From positions 1 through 64,000 of the forward strand of contig CAVRIZ010000007.1 of NCBI GenBank assembly GCA_963721445.1: a DNA stretch of 64,000 nucleotides. Reading direction: 5' to 3'. The stretch's first letter is position 1. Each line of letters starts with the position of its first letter. Shown here piece by piece: positions 8,065-16,142 of this stretch. The position numbers and the translations under genes are program-made. This DNA comes from DAIOEK01 sp963721445. Its GTDB lineage: Bacteria > Chloroflexota > Anaerolineae > Anaerolineales > Anaerolineaceae. Below the pieces are notes generated by a model. It saw only the letters and a program-made list of their open reading frames with translations, was not told the DNA's origin and made no database searches.

Positions 8065-9707
8065 AAACTTATCGCTCCATGGTGTTAGTGTCTAACGATC
8101 CTGAAAGCCTCTCACGCGGAGGAAGCGATATCTATGCTCTCATGGAAAAAGAAATCAAACACTTTGGCCTCCAGGATGAGATTTCGGTCACAACAGTAGG
8201 CGATCTCGGTCGGCATGACGTATTGCCGCTCGTCATCGTGTACCCCGAAGCGATTACTTATGGTCCAGTCAAAGCGGAAGATGTTCATTATTTGGTGGAA
8301 GAGCATTTGTATAAAGGCAGGATCGCCGAATCCCTGGTCGCTTCAACTAAAGAACTATCGGGAAAGATCGCCTGGCTTACCAATCGTAAAGGGACACTCC
8401 CTGCTGAAAAACGAGTTGTATTGGAACGGGCTGGGATCATTGACCCCGAAGACATACAGGATTACATCATTAATGACGGTTACACCGCTCTGGGCAAAGT
8501 CTTATTGGAGATGAAACCTGAACAGGTCATCGATGAAATTGAAGCGAGCGGTCTGAAAGGGCGTGGCGGTGCAGGATTTCCAACCGGATTGAAATGGAAA
8601 TTTGTAGCAAAGACCCGTAGTGATAAGAAATATGTCGTATGTAATGCGGATGAAAGTGAACCGGGGACTTTCAAAGATCGTTTGGTTCTCGAAGGCGACC
8701 CGCATTGTATCATCGAGGCTATGACAATTGCCGCTTATGCGGTTGGTGCCAATGAAGGGTACCTCTATATTCGGGGAGAGTATGCACTCGCCCAGGAAAG
8801 GATCCAAAAAGCGATCGATCAGGCAAAAGAAATGGGTTTCCTGGGTGAGAATATATTTGACTCAGGTTTCAGTTTTGATCTGCACATTCATAGTGGAGCA
8901 GGTGCTTATATTTGTGGTGAAGAGACAGCTTTGATCGAGTCGATTGAGGGGAAACGTGGTGAACCCAGAGCCCGACCTCCATACCCGACCACGAATGGTC
9001 TATGGAATATGCCAACCTTGGTAAATAATGTAGAAACATTGGCAAATATTCCGGCGATCATCGTTCATGGCTCAGCCTGGTACCGCCAGCTGGGCACTCC
9101 CTCCAGCCCTGGAACGAAAGTGTATACCATTCTCGGAAATGTTAATGTTACTGGCTTGATTGAAGTTCCCATGGGAATCACCCTGCGGGAAGTAATCCAA
9201 ATCTACGCCAAAGGCATGAAGGGCAATAAGACCTTCAAGTTAGCTCAGACAGGTGGATCCAGCGGATCGATTATTCCCGCAGCTCTGCAAGATACCCCCA
9301 TGGATTTCGAATCCTTTGGGAAAGCAGGAGTTGCGCTCGGATCTGGAGCCATGTTGATCTGTAATGAAGACACATGCGTCGTCGATCTGGCGAAAGTGTT
9401 AATGAACTTTTTCAAGAATGAAAGCTGCGGGAAATGCAATCCCTGTCGTATCGGAAATGAACGGGCCTACCAGATATTAAGCAATGTTTCCGAAGGGACC
9501 GCTTCCATGGATGACCTGGATGACCTTGAAAAGATCAGCCAGTTCTTATATGAGATGTCCAATTGTGGTCTTGGGCAGACTTCTGCAACACCAATCAAAG
9601 ATATTCTGAAACACTTCCGCGCAGAAGTGGAAGCCCATATCAAATTAAAATCATGTCCAACTGGCGTCTGCGCAATGAGCGGACGGAAATATTCAGCAAG
9701 CAAATAG
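8061..9707 (+). CDS. NuoF/HoxF-like flavoprotein without ferredoxin tail, copy 2
   Basis: 548 aa. Core motifs are intact: GRGGAGFPTGLKW, NADESEPG, NESCGKCNPCRIG and MSNCGLGQ. It differs from copy 1 at both ends. The C-terminal 2x[4Fe-4S] domain is absent, the protein ending shortly after SCPTGVCAMSG. The N-terminal thioredoxin-like domain is still recognisable (EDVHYLVEEHLYKGRIAES, nearly identical in copy 1), but every cluster cysteine is replaced (SNDPES instead of CIDPEC, GRHDVLP instead of GCAHGP). It should bind FMN, NAD(H) and one [4Fe-4S] cluster. It is probably the direct diaphorase of the [NiFe] enzyme. Confidence 0.92.
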   Translation: MKTYRSMVLVSNDPESLSRGGSDIYALMEKEIKHFGLQDEISVTTVGDLGRHDVLPLVIVYPEAITYGPVKAEDVHYLVEEHLYKGRIAESLVASTKELSGKIAWLTNRKGTLPAEKRVVLERAGIIDPEDIQDYIINDGYTALGKVLLEMKPEQVIDEIEASGLKGRGGAGFPTGLKWKFVAKTRSDKKYVVCNADESEPGTFKDRLVLEGDPHCIIEAMTIAAYAVGANEGYLYIRGEYALAQERIQKAIDQAKEMGFLGENIFDSGFSFDLHIHSGAGAYICGEETALIESIEGKRGEPRARPPYPTTNGLWNMPTLVNNVETLANIPAIIVHGSAWYRQLGTPSSPGTKVYTILGNVNVTGLIEVPMGITLREVIQIYAKGMKGNKTFKLAQTGGSSGSIIPAALQDTPMDFESFGKAGVALGSGAMLICNEDTCVVDLAKVLMNFFKNESCGKCNPCRIGNERAYQILSNVSEGTASMDDLDDLEKISQFLYEMSNCGLGQTSATPIKDILKHFRAEVEAHIKLKSCPTGVCAMSGRKYSASK

Positions 9708-9719
9708 AGAGGTTAGCGC

Positions 9720-11579
9720 ATGGTCACTGTAACGATTGATGAAAAAAAATTCGAAGTACCCGATGGTACGACCGTCTTGCGCGCGGCAGAATCCGCCGGG
9801 GTTCAAATCCCGACGTTATGCGATCATAAATCGCTTACTCCATATGGAGGTTGCCGACTCTGCCTGGTCGAAGTGGAAGGGATGCGTACATTACAACCTT
9901 CCTGTACTCTCCCAGTCATGCCCAACATGGTCGTTCATACCAACACAGCTAAAGTCAAAGAAGCTCGTAAATTTGTGCTTACTCTACTCTTTAGCGAACG
10001 AAACCACTTCTGTATGTTTTGTCAGGTTTCAGGCGGCGATTGCGAGCTTCAAAATGCCGCATACGCAGAAGGAATGGATCACTGGCCGCTGCAACCTAAT
10101 TGGCAACCGTATGCGGTGGATGCCTCCCACCCTTATTTTGTTCTCGATAATAACCGCTGTATTCTCTGCCGGCGTTGTGTACGAGCCTGCGCCGAATTGA
10201 TTGGTAATTTTACCCTGGGGATCGAAGAACGTGGCGCCAATAGTTTCCTGGTGGCTGATTTGGGGACTCCGCTAGGCAATTCGACCTGTGTTTCGTGTGG
10301 TTCATGTGTGCAGGTATGCCCAACTGGAGCACTCATTGATCGCCAGAGCGCCTATCGTGGACGGGTCAAAGATTCCATTACCGCAAAGTCCATCTGCACA
10401 CAGTGTAGCGTTGGCTGCGGAATTGAAACCATTCATCGGGATAACACGATTTCCCGTATTGAAGGTGATTGGGAATCTGAAGTCAACCGTGGTGTTCTTT
10501 GTGGTCTGGGTCGTTTTGAACCTCTCGCCGAGACCCGCAACCGGATTGCGACATCCATGGTCAAAAATGACAGTGCGTTGAAAGCGGCTCGCTATGAAGA
10601 CGCCATTGCTGCCGCATCCGCAGGACTCAAAACGGATGGACTTACTGCCATGGTATCATCCTCCCTACCGGGCGAAGTGCTCTATGCCTTCAAAAAGGTC
10701 TTTTCTGATGGTCTGAAGGCTGCCTCAGTCGGTTCCATCGATGAATACGCGTACAATTCAGCTTCACCCTCTCTAAAATCTGTATTCAAAAAACCGTATG
10801 AATCTGATCTGAATGCCATCGAATCAGCGGATCTCGTTATCACGGTCGGTGCGGATGTGGTTCAAGACCACCAGGTTGTCGGATTCATGCTGAAGCGGTC
10901 ATTACCATTCGGTAAGAAGCTGGTCGTTGTAGGTGATCCACAGAGCAAGATCAAAGAATTCGCAGATGAATTTGTCACACTGAATGGCAAGACTAGTGAT
11001 TCCCTCCAGAAAGCTGCAGATTCAGATTTTGTTAAAAAAGCCAGCAAAATTGCCGTCGTATTGGGCAAAGACATCTCTGGTAAAGCGGATATCGTCGCTT
11101 CCAATCTGTTCGATTTTGTAGCTGGACTGAAAAAAGCAGGCAAAGAAGTATCCATTATCAGTTTGAAGGGTAATGCGAATGCGTATGCCGCGTACCTATA
11201 CGATCTGGACAAAGCGGTTAGCTTCAGAGGCGCCAAGGCAGCTTTCGTTTTCCTCGGCGAAGAAGAACCTTCCCAGAAACTGATGAAAGAAATGGAAAAT
11301 GTACCATTCCTGGTAGTTCAGGCGGCATATTCCTCACCCCTTACCGCAAGGGCCAATGTGGTGATCCCTGCTCCGATCTGGTCTGAGCAAACCGGTCACT
11401 ATATTAACCTGGAAGGAAAAATTCAAAAAGCGGAAAAAGTACTGGAAGCGCCGGAAGGTGTCGTTACATACCAATCCGTGCTGACAGATCTTGCCAAAGC
11501 TGTGAATATCAAGCTGGATGGCGAGTGGACCAAGGCATTGGATAAATCCCTCCTGGTTACGGAATTGACTGGAGCATAA
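9720..11579 (+). CDS. NuoG/HoxU-like iron-sulfur subunit of the [NiFe] hydrogenase
   Basis: 619 aa. It has an N-terminal [2Fe-2S] domain (CDHKSLTPYGGCRLC and PSCTLPV). A His-ligated cluster of HoxU style follows (NHFCMFCQVSGGDCELQ, H-x-C-x2-C), then two [4Fe-4S] motifs (CILCRRCVRAC and CVSCGSCVQVCP), then a further cluster (CTQCSVGCG with GVLCGLGRF). The last 340 or so residues resemble the molybdopterin-oxidoreductase fold of NuoG in degenerate form, and I see no cofactor ligand. It forms the wire between NuoEF and HoxYH. Such HydA-like subunits occur in the bifurcating [NiFe] hydrogenase HydABCSL. Confidence 0.88.
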   Translation: MVTVTIDEKKFEVPDGTTVLRAAESAGVQIPTLCDHKSLTPYGGCRLCLVEVEGMRTLQPSCTLPVMPNMVVHTNTAKVKEARKFVLTLLFSERNHFCMFCQVSGGDCELQNAAYAEGMDHWPLQPNWQPYAVDASHPYFVLDNNRCILCRRCVRACAELIGNFTLGIEERGANSFLVADLGTPLGNSTCVSCGSCVQVCPTGALIDRQSAYRGRVKDSITAKSICTQCSVGCGIETIHRDNTISRIEGDWESEVNRGVLCGLGRFEPLAETRNRIATSMVKNDSALKAARYEDAIAAASAGLKTDGLTAMVSSSLPGEVLYAFKKVFSDGLKAASVGSIDEYAYNSASPSLKSVFKKPYESDLNAIESADLVITVGADVVQDHQVVGFMLKRSLPFGKKLVVVGDPQSKIKEFADEFVTLNGKTSDSLQKAADSDFVKKASKIAVVLGKDISGKADIVASNLFDFVAGLKKAGKEVSIISLKGNANAYAAYLYDLDKAVSFRGAKAAFVFLGEEEPSQKLMKEMENVPFLVVQAAYSSPLTARANVVIPAPIWSEQTGHYINLEGKIQKAEKVLEAPEGVVTYQSVLTDLAKAVNIKLDGEWTKALDKSLLVTELTGA

Positions 11580-11613
11580 GCTCTGTTTATCGGTAAGCCT
11601 GAAAGGAGATCAA

Positions 11614-12156
11614 ATGGCAAAACCTAAGATTAGTACCGATTGGATGGCTGGTTGCTCTGGCTGTCACATGTCTTTGCTCGATATCGATGAGCGGATTATT
11701 GCACTGGCTGAACTGGTAGACATCCGTTCTACCCCTATAACAGACCTGAAAGAACCCGATGAATCCGGTGTGGATGTTGGGGTGTTGGAAGGTGGGGTAA
11801 ATAACACTGCCAATGAAGAAGTTGCACATAAAATGAGAAGCCGCTGCAAATTCCTGGTTGCTCTGGGAGACTGCGCCGTCTTTGGTGGAGTCCCCGCCAT
11901 GCGGAATTTCTTCACCATTGAAGAATCCCTCCGCCGTGCATATATTGAGACAGAAAGCACGGATGAATCAGGGAAGATCCCTTCAGACCCTGAGCTATGC
12001 GTCCCGACCAAAGTGCGTGCATTGAATGAAGTGGTAAAAGTTGATTTGCACGTTCCTGGTTGCCCGCCTGATGCGGATACCATCTTCTATGTCTTGAGTG
12101 AATTGGCACAGGGACGAAAGCCAGTACTCAAAGACGAAAAACTGAACTGGCACTAA
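11614..12156 (+). CDS. hoxY: [NiFe] hydrogenase small subunit
   Basis: 180 aa, cytoplasmic group-3 small subunit with no Tat signal. Ligands of the proximal [4Fe-4S] cluster are visible: GCSGCHMSLLDID near residue 15, LGDCAVFGG near 90 and VPGCPPDAD near 150. The short length with a single cluster is typical of HoxY/HydS. AAAGGAG precedes ATG 11614. It lies between the NuoG-like gene and the large subunit, which is the normal order for this enzyme class. It relays electrons from the NiFe site to the NuoG-like subunit. Confidence 0.95.
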   Translation: MAKPKISTDWMAGCSGCHMSLLDIDERIIALAELVDIRSTPITDLKEPDESGVDVGVLEGGVNNTANEEVAHKMRSRCKFLVALGDCAVFGGVPAMRNFFTIEESLRRAYIETESTDESGKIPSDPELCVPTKVRALNEVVKVDLHVPGCPPDADTIFYVLSELAQGRKPVLKDEKLNWH

Positions 12157-12168
12157 AGGGAGTGAAAC

Positions 12169-13593
12169 ATGGTCACACAAAAAATCACAATCGAGCCAGT
12201 CACAAGAATTGAAGGTCACGCCAAAGTCACGATCCATATGAACGAAAATGGATCCGTAGATCGCGCGTACCTACATGTAAACGAATTCCGCGGTTTTGAG
12301 AAATTCTGCGAAGGCCGTATGTATTTCGAAATGCAGATGATCACACCCCGCATTTGTGGTATTTGCCCGGTCAGCCACCACCTGGCTTCCGCCAAGGCGA
12401 GTGACGATCTCACCGGAGCGGAACCGCCACGCCCGGCGAAGCTGTTGCGAGACCTCATGCACATGGGACAGGTCATTCAGAGCCACGGTATGCATTTCTT
12501 TGAATTGGCTGGTCCGGACCTGCTGCTTGGTTTCGATGCTGATCCCGCGATACGCAATGTGGTCGGTTTGATCCAGGCAAATGCAGGCTTGACCGTGAAA
12601 GCGGTCAATCTCCGCAAGTTCGGCCAGGAAATTATCCACACACTTGGTGGACGCCGAGTTCATCCTGTATTTGCCATTCCTGGTGGGGTGAACAAAGCGC
12701 TGAAAGCGGCTGAACGCGACGGGATCCTTGCAGGATTGGATGAGGCTATCGCAACAACCCAAGTTGGTATTCAGGTAATGAAGCAGTGGGCGGAAGCGAA
12801 TGCGGAAGATGTAAATAAATTTGCTGTTTTCAAAACAGGTTATTTCGGTCTGGTCACCGGGCAGGATAGTCTTGAATTATATGATGGGCAAATCCGCTTA
12901 TCTGATCAGGATGGCAACCAACTCGAAAAATTTGATCCACGATTGTATTTGGATTTTATTGCAGAGCACGTAGAGAATTGGTCATACCTGAAGTTTCCTT
13001 ATTATAAAAAGTTGGGTTACCCGGGTGGCGTATACCGTGTGGGTCCTTTGGGGCGTCTGAACAATGTCAAACAATTGGATACCCCATTGGCAAATGCAGA
13101 ATTCCAGAATTGGAAAAAGATAAATAACGGCAAACCTGTTGAAAACACGCTGTATTACCATTACGCACGTTTGATCGAAACCTTATTCGCCATCGAGCGT
13201 GTAAAAGTTCTCTTAGACGATCCTGACATTCTAAGCACTGATATTCTGAATACCCGCCAGAACTTCAAAGGACATGGCGTTGGTGTGATCGAGGCACCTC
13301 GCGGAACTTTGATCCACGACTACACCACCAATGCGTCCGGGCAGATTCAGAAGGTGAACCTGATCGTCTCCACCGGTCATAATAACTTCGCCATGAGTAA
13401 CGCGGTAGATATGGTTGCCAAAGAATATGTAAAGGGTCCTGATATTAAGGAAGGTATGCTTAATCGAGTCGAAGCTGCCATCCGTGCACATGATCCGTGC
13501 CTTTCCTGCTCTACCCATGCAGTTGGGCAGATGCCGATTTCGGTGGACATCGTTGATTCGGAAGGCAATCTTGTTCGTAACATCGCCCGATAA
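12169..13593 (+). CDS. hoxH: [NiFe] hydrogenase large (catalytic) subunit
   Basis: 474 aa. Both NiFe(CN)2CO ligand pairs are present: RICGICPVSHH near residue 62 and DPCLSCSTHAVG near 447. The N-terminal EPVTRIEGHAK is the family signature. It catalyses reversible H2 oxidation. Residues after the DPCxxCxxH motif (about 24 aa, starting AVGQ) form the C-terminal peptide removed by a maturation protease, and a protease gene follows at 13662. Sequence style and partners place it in group 3 (NAD-linked, HoxH/HydL type). Confidence 0.96.
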   Translation: MVTQKITIEPVTRIEGHAKVTIHMNENGSVDRAYLHVNEFRGFEKFCEGRMYFEMQMITPRICGICPVSHHLASAKASDDLTGAEPPRPAKLLRDLMHMGQVIQSHGMHFFELAGPDLLLGFDADPAIRNVVGLIQANAGLTVKAVNLRKFGQEIIHTLGGRRVHPVFAIPGGVNKALKAAERDGILAGLDEAIATTQVGIQVMKQWAEANAEDVNKFAVFKTGYFGLVTGQDSLELYDGQIRLSDQDGNQLEKFDPRLYLDFIAEHVENWSYLKFPYYKKLGYPGGVYRVGPLGRLNNVKQLDTPLANAEFQNWKKINNGKPVENTLYYHYARLIETLFAIERVKVLLDDPDILSTDILNTRQNFKGHGVGVIEAPRGTLIHDYTTNASGQIQKVNLIVSTGHNNFAMSNAVDMVAKEYVKGPDIKEGMLNRVEAAIRAHDPCLSCSTHAVGQMPISVDIVDSEGNLVRNIAR

Positions 13594-13617
13594 CTTGTTA
13601 TTTTTGAACTGAAAGAC

Positions 13618-13650
13618 ATAGGAACGATGCCTTTTCGGCATCGTTCCTAT
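13618..13650 (+). terminator. strong stem-loop between hoxH and the maturation protease
   Basis: A perfect 14-bp stem (618-631 with 637-650, starting ATAGGAACG) closes a TTTTC loop. No T-run follows, so it may be a Rho-independent terminator of weak type or an RNA-stabilising 3' hairpin. It would lower expression of the maturation genes relative to the structural genes. Confidence 0.55.
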
Positions 13651-13661
13651 CTTAACTGACT

Positions 13662-14153
13662 ATGAAAAAACGTACCCTGTTTTTAGCCTATGGAAACCCG
13701 GACCGTCAAGATGACGGTGCCGCCTGGTATGTCTTGCAACAACTGGGCAAAGCTTTTCAAAGACCCGAAGAGGATTGGAATGCCGATTTTTACGAGCAAT
13801 TGGGGAATGAGCCTGATCTATTCTTTATTCTGCAATTGACTCCCGAGCTAAATGAGCTGTTGATCAAATACGACCAGGTCTGTTTTATCGACACTTATAT
13901 GGGGGATAAATTTGGCAAACTTCAGTTTATAAAAATTGAACCAAATTTTGAACCCTCCACCCTCTCACATCACATGACTCCTCAGTTTCTACTGGACATC
14001 ACCCGAACTAAACAGGGTCGAAGCCCGAATGCGGTATTACTCACCATCCAGGGATTTGAATTTCAATTTGTCCAGGGGCTATCAGAAAAAACACAAATTC
14101 TCGCTGGGGAAGCGATCCAGGAGGCGATTCGCTGGTATCATTCTTCCCAATAA
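13662..14153 (+). CDS. hydrogenase maturation protease (HoxW/HyaD-like)
   Basis: 163 aa. YGNPDRQDDGAAW near residue 10 matches the GNxxxxDDG signature of the peptidase family that trims the large-subunit C-terminus once nickel is inserted. A second metal-site Asp (FIDTYMGD, near residue 77) and a His (LSHHMTP, near 107) occur at the expected positions. It is more divergent than standard HoxW. Its position directly after hoxH and the intact C-terminal peptide of that subunit support the role. Confidence 0.8.
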   Translation: MKKRTLFLAYGNPDRQDDGAAWYVLQQLGKAFQRPEEDWNADFYEQLGNEPDLFFILQLTPELNELLIKYDQVCFIDTYMGDKFGKLQFIKIEPNFEPSTLSHHMTPQFLLDITRTKQGRSPNAVLLTIQGFEFQFVQGLSEKTQILAGEAIQEAIRWYHSSQ

Positions 14154-14232
14154 CCATGCTAGAATGTAATAACTGGACTTATTTAGTCTAAATTAGAATT
14201 GATCCAAAGTAAAATATATTCTGGTATTACTT

Positions 14233-14262
14233 TTGATAATTGTGTTAGCTTCGCTCTGTATT
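14233..14262 (+). promoter_or_regulatory. weak candidate promoter before the maturation genes
   Basis: TTGATA (14233-14238) and TGTATT (14257-14262) lie 18 bases apart in the AT-rich gap before the FdhD-like gene. Weak on sequence alone. It is included because the hairpin at 13618 suggests a separate transcript here. Confidence 0.28.
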
Positions 14263-14279
14263 GTATTTTTTGTTCTACT

Positions 14280-15059
14280 ATGATGGATATCAGCCAATTA
14301 CACAGAGATGTAAAACAGTTTTCCATGGATGGCACCGAATCCATGCCTCTGAGCATTGCTATTGAATCTTCCGTTTCCTTGACAGTAAATGGCAAAACCT
14401 GGCTTACCTTCCAATGCTCTCCGACATACCTGAAGCAACTTGCAATTGGATTTCTATATACGGAAGGATTTATCAATTCCAGGGATGAAATCTCGTCGAT
14501 CCATGTTTGTGATCAGCGAGATAACGTGGATGTATGGTTGAATCATGCAGTTAAAAAACCAGAGTCGTGGCGTCGGACTTCAGGGTGTCATGGCAGCTCC
14601 GCACCAGTAGATCCTGGACAGGAAAGATTTGTACCAATAAATGACCCTTCCTTGATCACAGTCAAACAAATCTTTTATTTAATTCAAACATTCCAGGATC
14701 ATCAACATCCCCATACAGAATCAGGTGGTGTTCATACATCGGCTTTAGCAGACAGAGATCAGGTTATCTATTATCTCGAGGATATTGGTCGCCACAATAC
14801 GATAGATAAAATTGCAGGTTGCCTTATTCTGGATGAAAAAAAACTCAATCAGCCGATCTTGCTCACTACCGGTCGGATCAGTTCTGATATGGTGCAAAAA
14901 GCGATCAGGCTGAAAACCTCCTATATCATCTCAATGCGTTCCGCGAGTTCCATGGCCATTGAATGGGCAGAAGAATGGGGAATTTCTCTGGTTTGCAACG
15001 CCCGAAGGACCCATTTGAATGCCATCACCCATCCAGAGCGAGTAGTTCTGGACCTATGA
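14280..15059 (+). CDS. FdhD-family protein (formate dehydrogenase accessory sulfurtransferase-like)
   Basis: About 259 aa from ATG 14280; a TTG at 14199 is also in frame and the start is uncertain. FdhD hallmarks are clear: GFLYTEGFI near residue 60, GGVHTSAL, DIGRHNTIDKIAG and TTGRISSDMVQKA. FdhD transfers sulfur to the molybdenum cofactor of formate dehydrogenases. The active-site loop reads RTSGCHGSSAP: only one cysteine where E. coli FdhD has CxxC. No formate dehydrogenase gene is in the window, so either the target lies elsewhere or the protein serves the hydrogenase island. The second is speculation. Confidence 0.85.
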   Translation: MMDISQLHRDVKQFSMDGTESMPLSIAIESSVSLTVNGKTWLTFQCSPTYLKQLAIGFLYTEGFINSRDEISSIHVCDQRDNVDVWLNHAVKKPESWRRTSGCHGSSAPVDPGQERFVPINDPSLITVKQIFYLIQTFQDHQHPHTESGGVHTSALADRDQVIYYLEDIGRHNTIDKIAGCLILDEKKLNQPILLTTGRISSDMVQKAIRLKTSYIISMRSASSMAIEWAEEWGISLVCNARRTHLNAITHPERVVLDL

Positions 15060-15099
15060 GCGTATTTAGGATTAAAAAGATAGATATGAGTATTGAAAT

Positions 15100-15444
15100 A
15101 TGCATGAATTAGCTGTAACCGAAAATATCCTGGAGATATCCCAAAATCATGCAAATAATGCTGGGGCTGTACAGGTTACCGATATCCATATTGTCATCGG
15201 GCAGTTAGCCAGTATTGTGGATGATTCAGTGCAATTTTATTGGGACATGATTGCCAAAGGTACAATTTGCGAAAACGCTCAGCTTCATTTTGAGCGGATT
15301 CCTGCTGAACTATCTTGCGAAGATTGCCAGGCAACATACCACCTTGAACAAGAACTCACCCCATGTCCTGTCTGCGGTTCCAACCGGGTCAAGATCCTTT
15401 CGGGGAATGAATTCAGGGTGGAAAGCATTGAAATTACGAAATGA
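15100..15444 (+). CDS. hypA: hydrogenase nickel-incorporation protein HypA
   Basis: 114 aa. It begins MHELAVTENIL, where His2 is the conserved nickel ligand, which fixes the start. A zinc site of two CxxC pairs follows (CEDC near residue 70 and CPVC near 88). HypA hands nickel to the HypB-assisted insertion step for the [NiFe] large subunit. The gene overlaps hypB by 4 bases. Confidence 0.95.
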   Translation: MHELAVTENILEISQNHANNAGAVQVTDIHIVIGQLASIVDDSVQFYWDMIAKGTICENAQLHFERIPAELSCEDCQATYHLEQELTPCPVCGSNRVKILSGNEFRVESIEITK

Positions 15445-16124
15445 GTGAAACGATAATGGCAGAAAAAACATCAATTCAAGTCATCGAAAATATATTCAGC
15501 GCGAATGATCAAATCGCGCAACAAAACCGGCAGGTTCTGGATTCTCATCAGATATTTTCATTAAATATTATGGCCTCACCTGGTGCGGGAAAGACCAGTG
15601 TGATCATTCAGACCATCCAGCGGATTAATCAGATTTGCCGGGTCGGTGTTATTGAGGGAGATACGGCGCCGGTAACGATCGATGCCGATAAGATCAATGC
15701 GGTCGTTAACATTCCGGTAAAACAAATTAACACCGGCGGCGATTGCCATTTGGATGCTCCGATGCTTCGCCAGGGTTTGGCAGCCATGCCTCTGGAACTA
15801 CTCGACTTGTTGATCGTTGAAAATGTAGGGAATCTGGTTTGTCCGGCTGCATTTGCGCTAGGAACGCATAAAAATGTACTGATCGCCTCAATCCCGGAAG
15901 GTGACGATAAACCTTACAAATATCCCGCCATGTATAAATCTGTGGATGTTTTGATCCTGAACAAGACCGATTTGCTTCCCTATGTTGACTTTAACCTTGC
16001 TTACTTCCTCGATGGTGTCCGCATGTTAAATCCGGATTTGGTTCATTTTCCGATATCAAGCAGAACCGGAGAAGGATTTCAATCTTGGATTGATTGGCTT
16101 ATGAATGAGGTACATCACCCGTAA
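15441..16124 (+). CDS. hypB: hydrogenase nickel-incorporation GTPase HypB
   Basis: 227 aa SIMIBI-class GTPase. P-loop MASPGAGKTS is near residue 35, followed by GDTAPVTIDADKI and NTGGDCHLDA (metal-site region). LLIVENVGNLVCP comes next, and the guanine-specificity NKTD is near residue 175. There is no N-terminal histidine-rich nickel-storage tract. The start is either ATG 15441 (ATGA overlap with hypA) or ATG 15456. It drives GTP-dependent nickel insertion. Confidence 0.95.
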   Translation: MSETIMAEKTSIQVIENIFSANDQIAQQNRQVLDSHQIFSLNIMASPGAGKTSVIIQTIQRINQICRVGVIEGDTAPVTIDADKINAVVNIPVKQINTGGDCHLDAPMLRQGLAAMPLELLDLLIVENVGNLVCPAAFALGTHKNVLIASIPEGDDKPYKYPAMYKSVDVLILNKTDLLPYVDFNLAYFLDGVRMLNPDLVHFPISSRTGEGFQSWIDWLMNEVHHP

Positions 16125-16142
16125 GGGGATGGAATTGACATA

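Noticed and set aside
4213..9707. Recent tandem duplication or assembly duplicate of NuoEF
   Set aside because: The copies differ throughout, in domain content and cluster ligands, and the intergenic DNA is unlike. An assembly artefact would be near-identical.
4213..13593. Part of respiratory complex I
   Set aside because: No membrane subunits (NuoA, H, J-N) or NuoB/C/D are present. HoxY and HoxH carry intact hydrogenase ligands.
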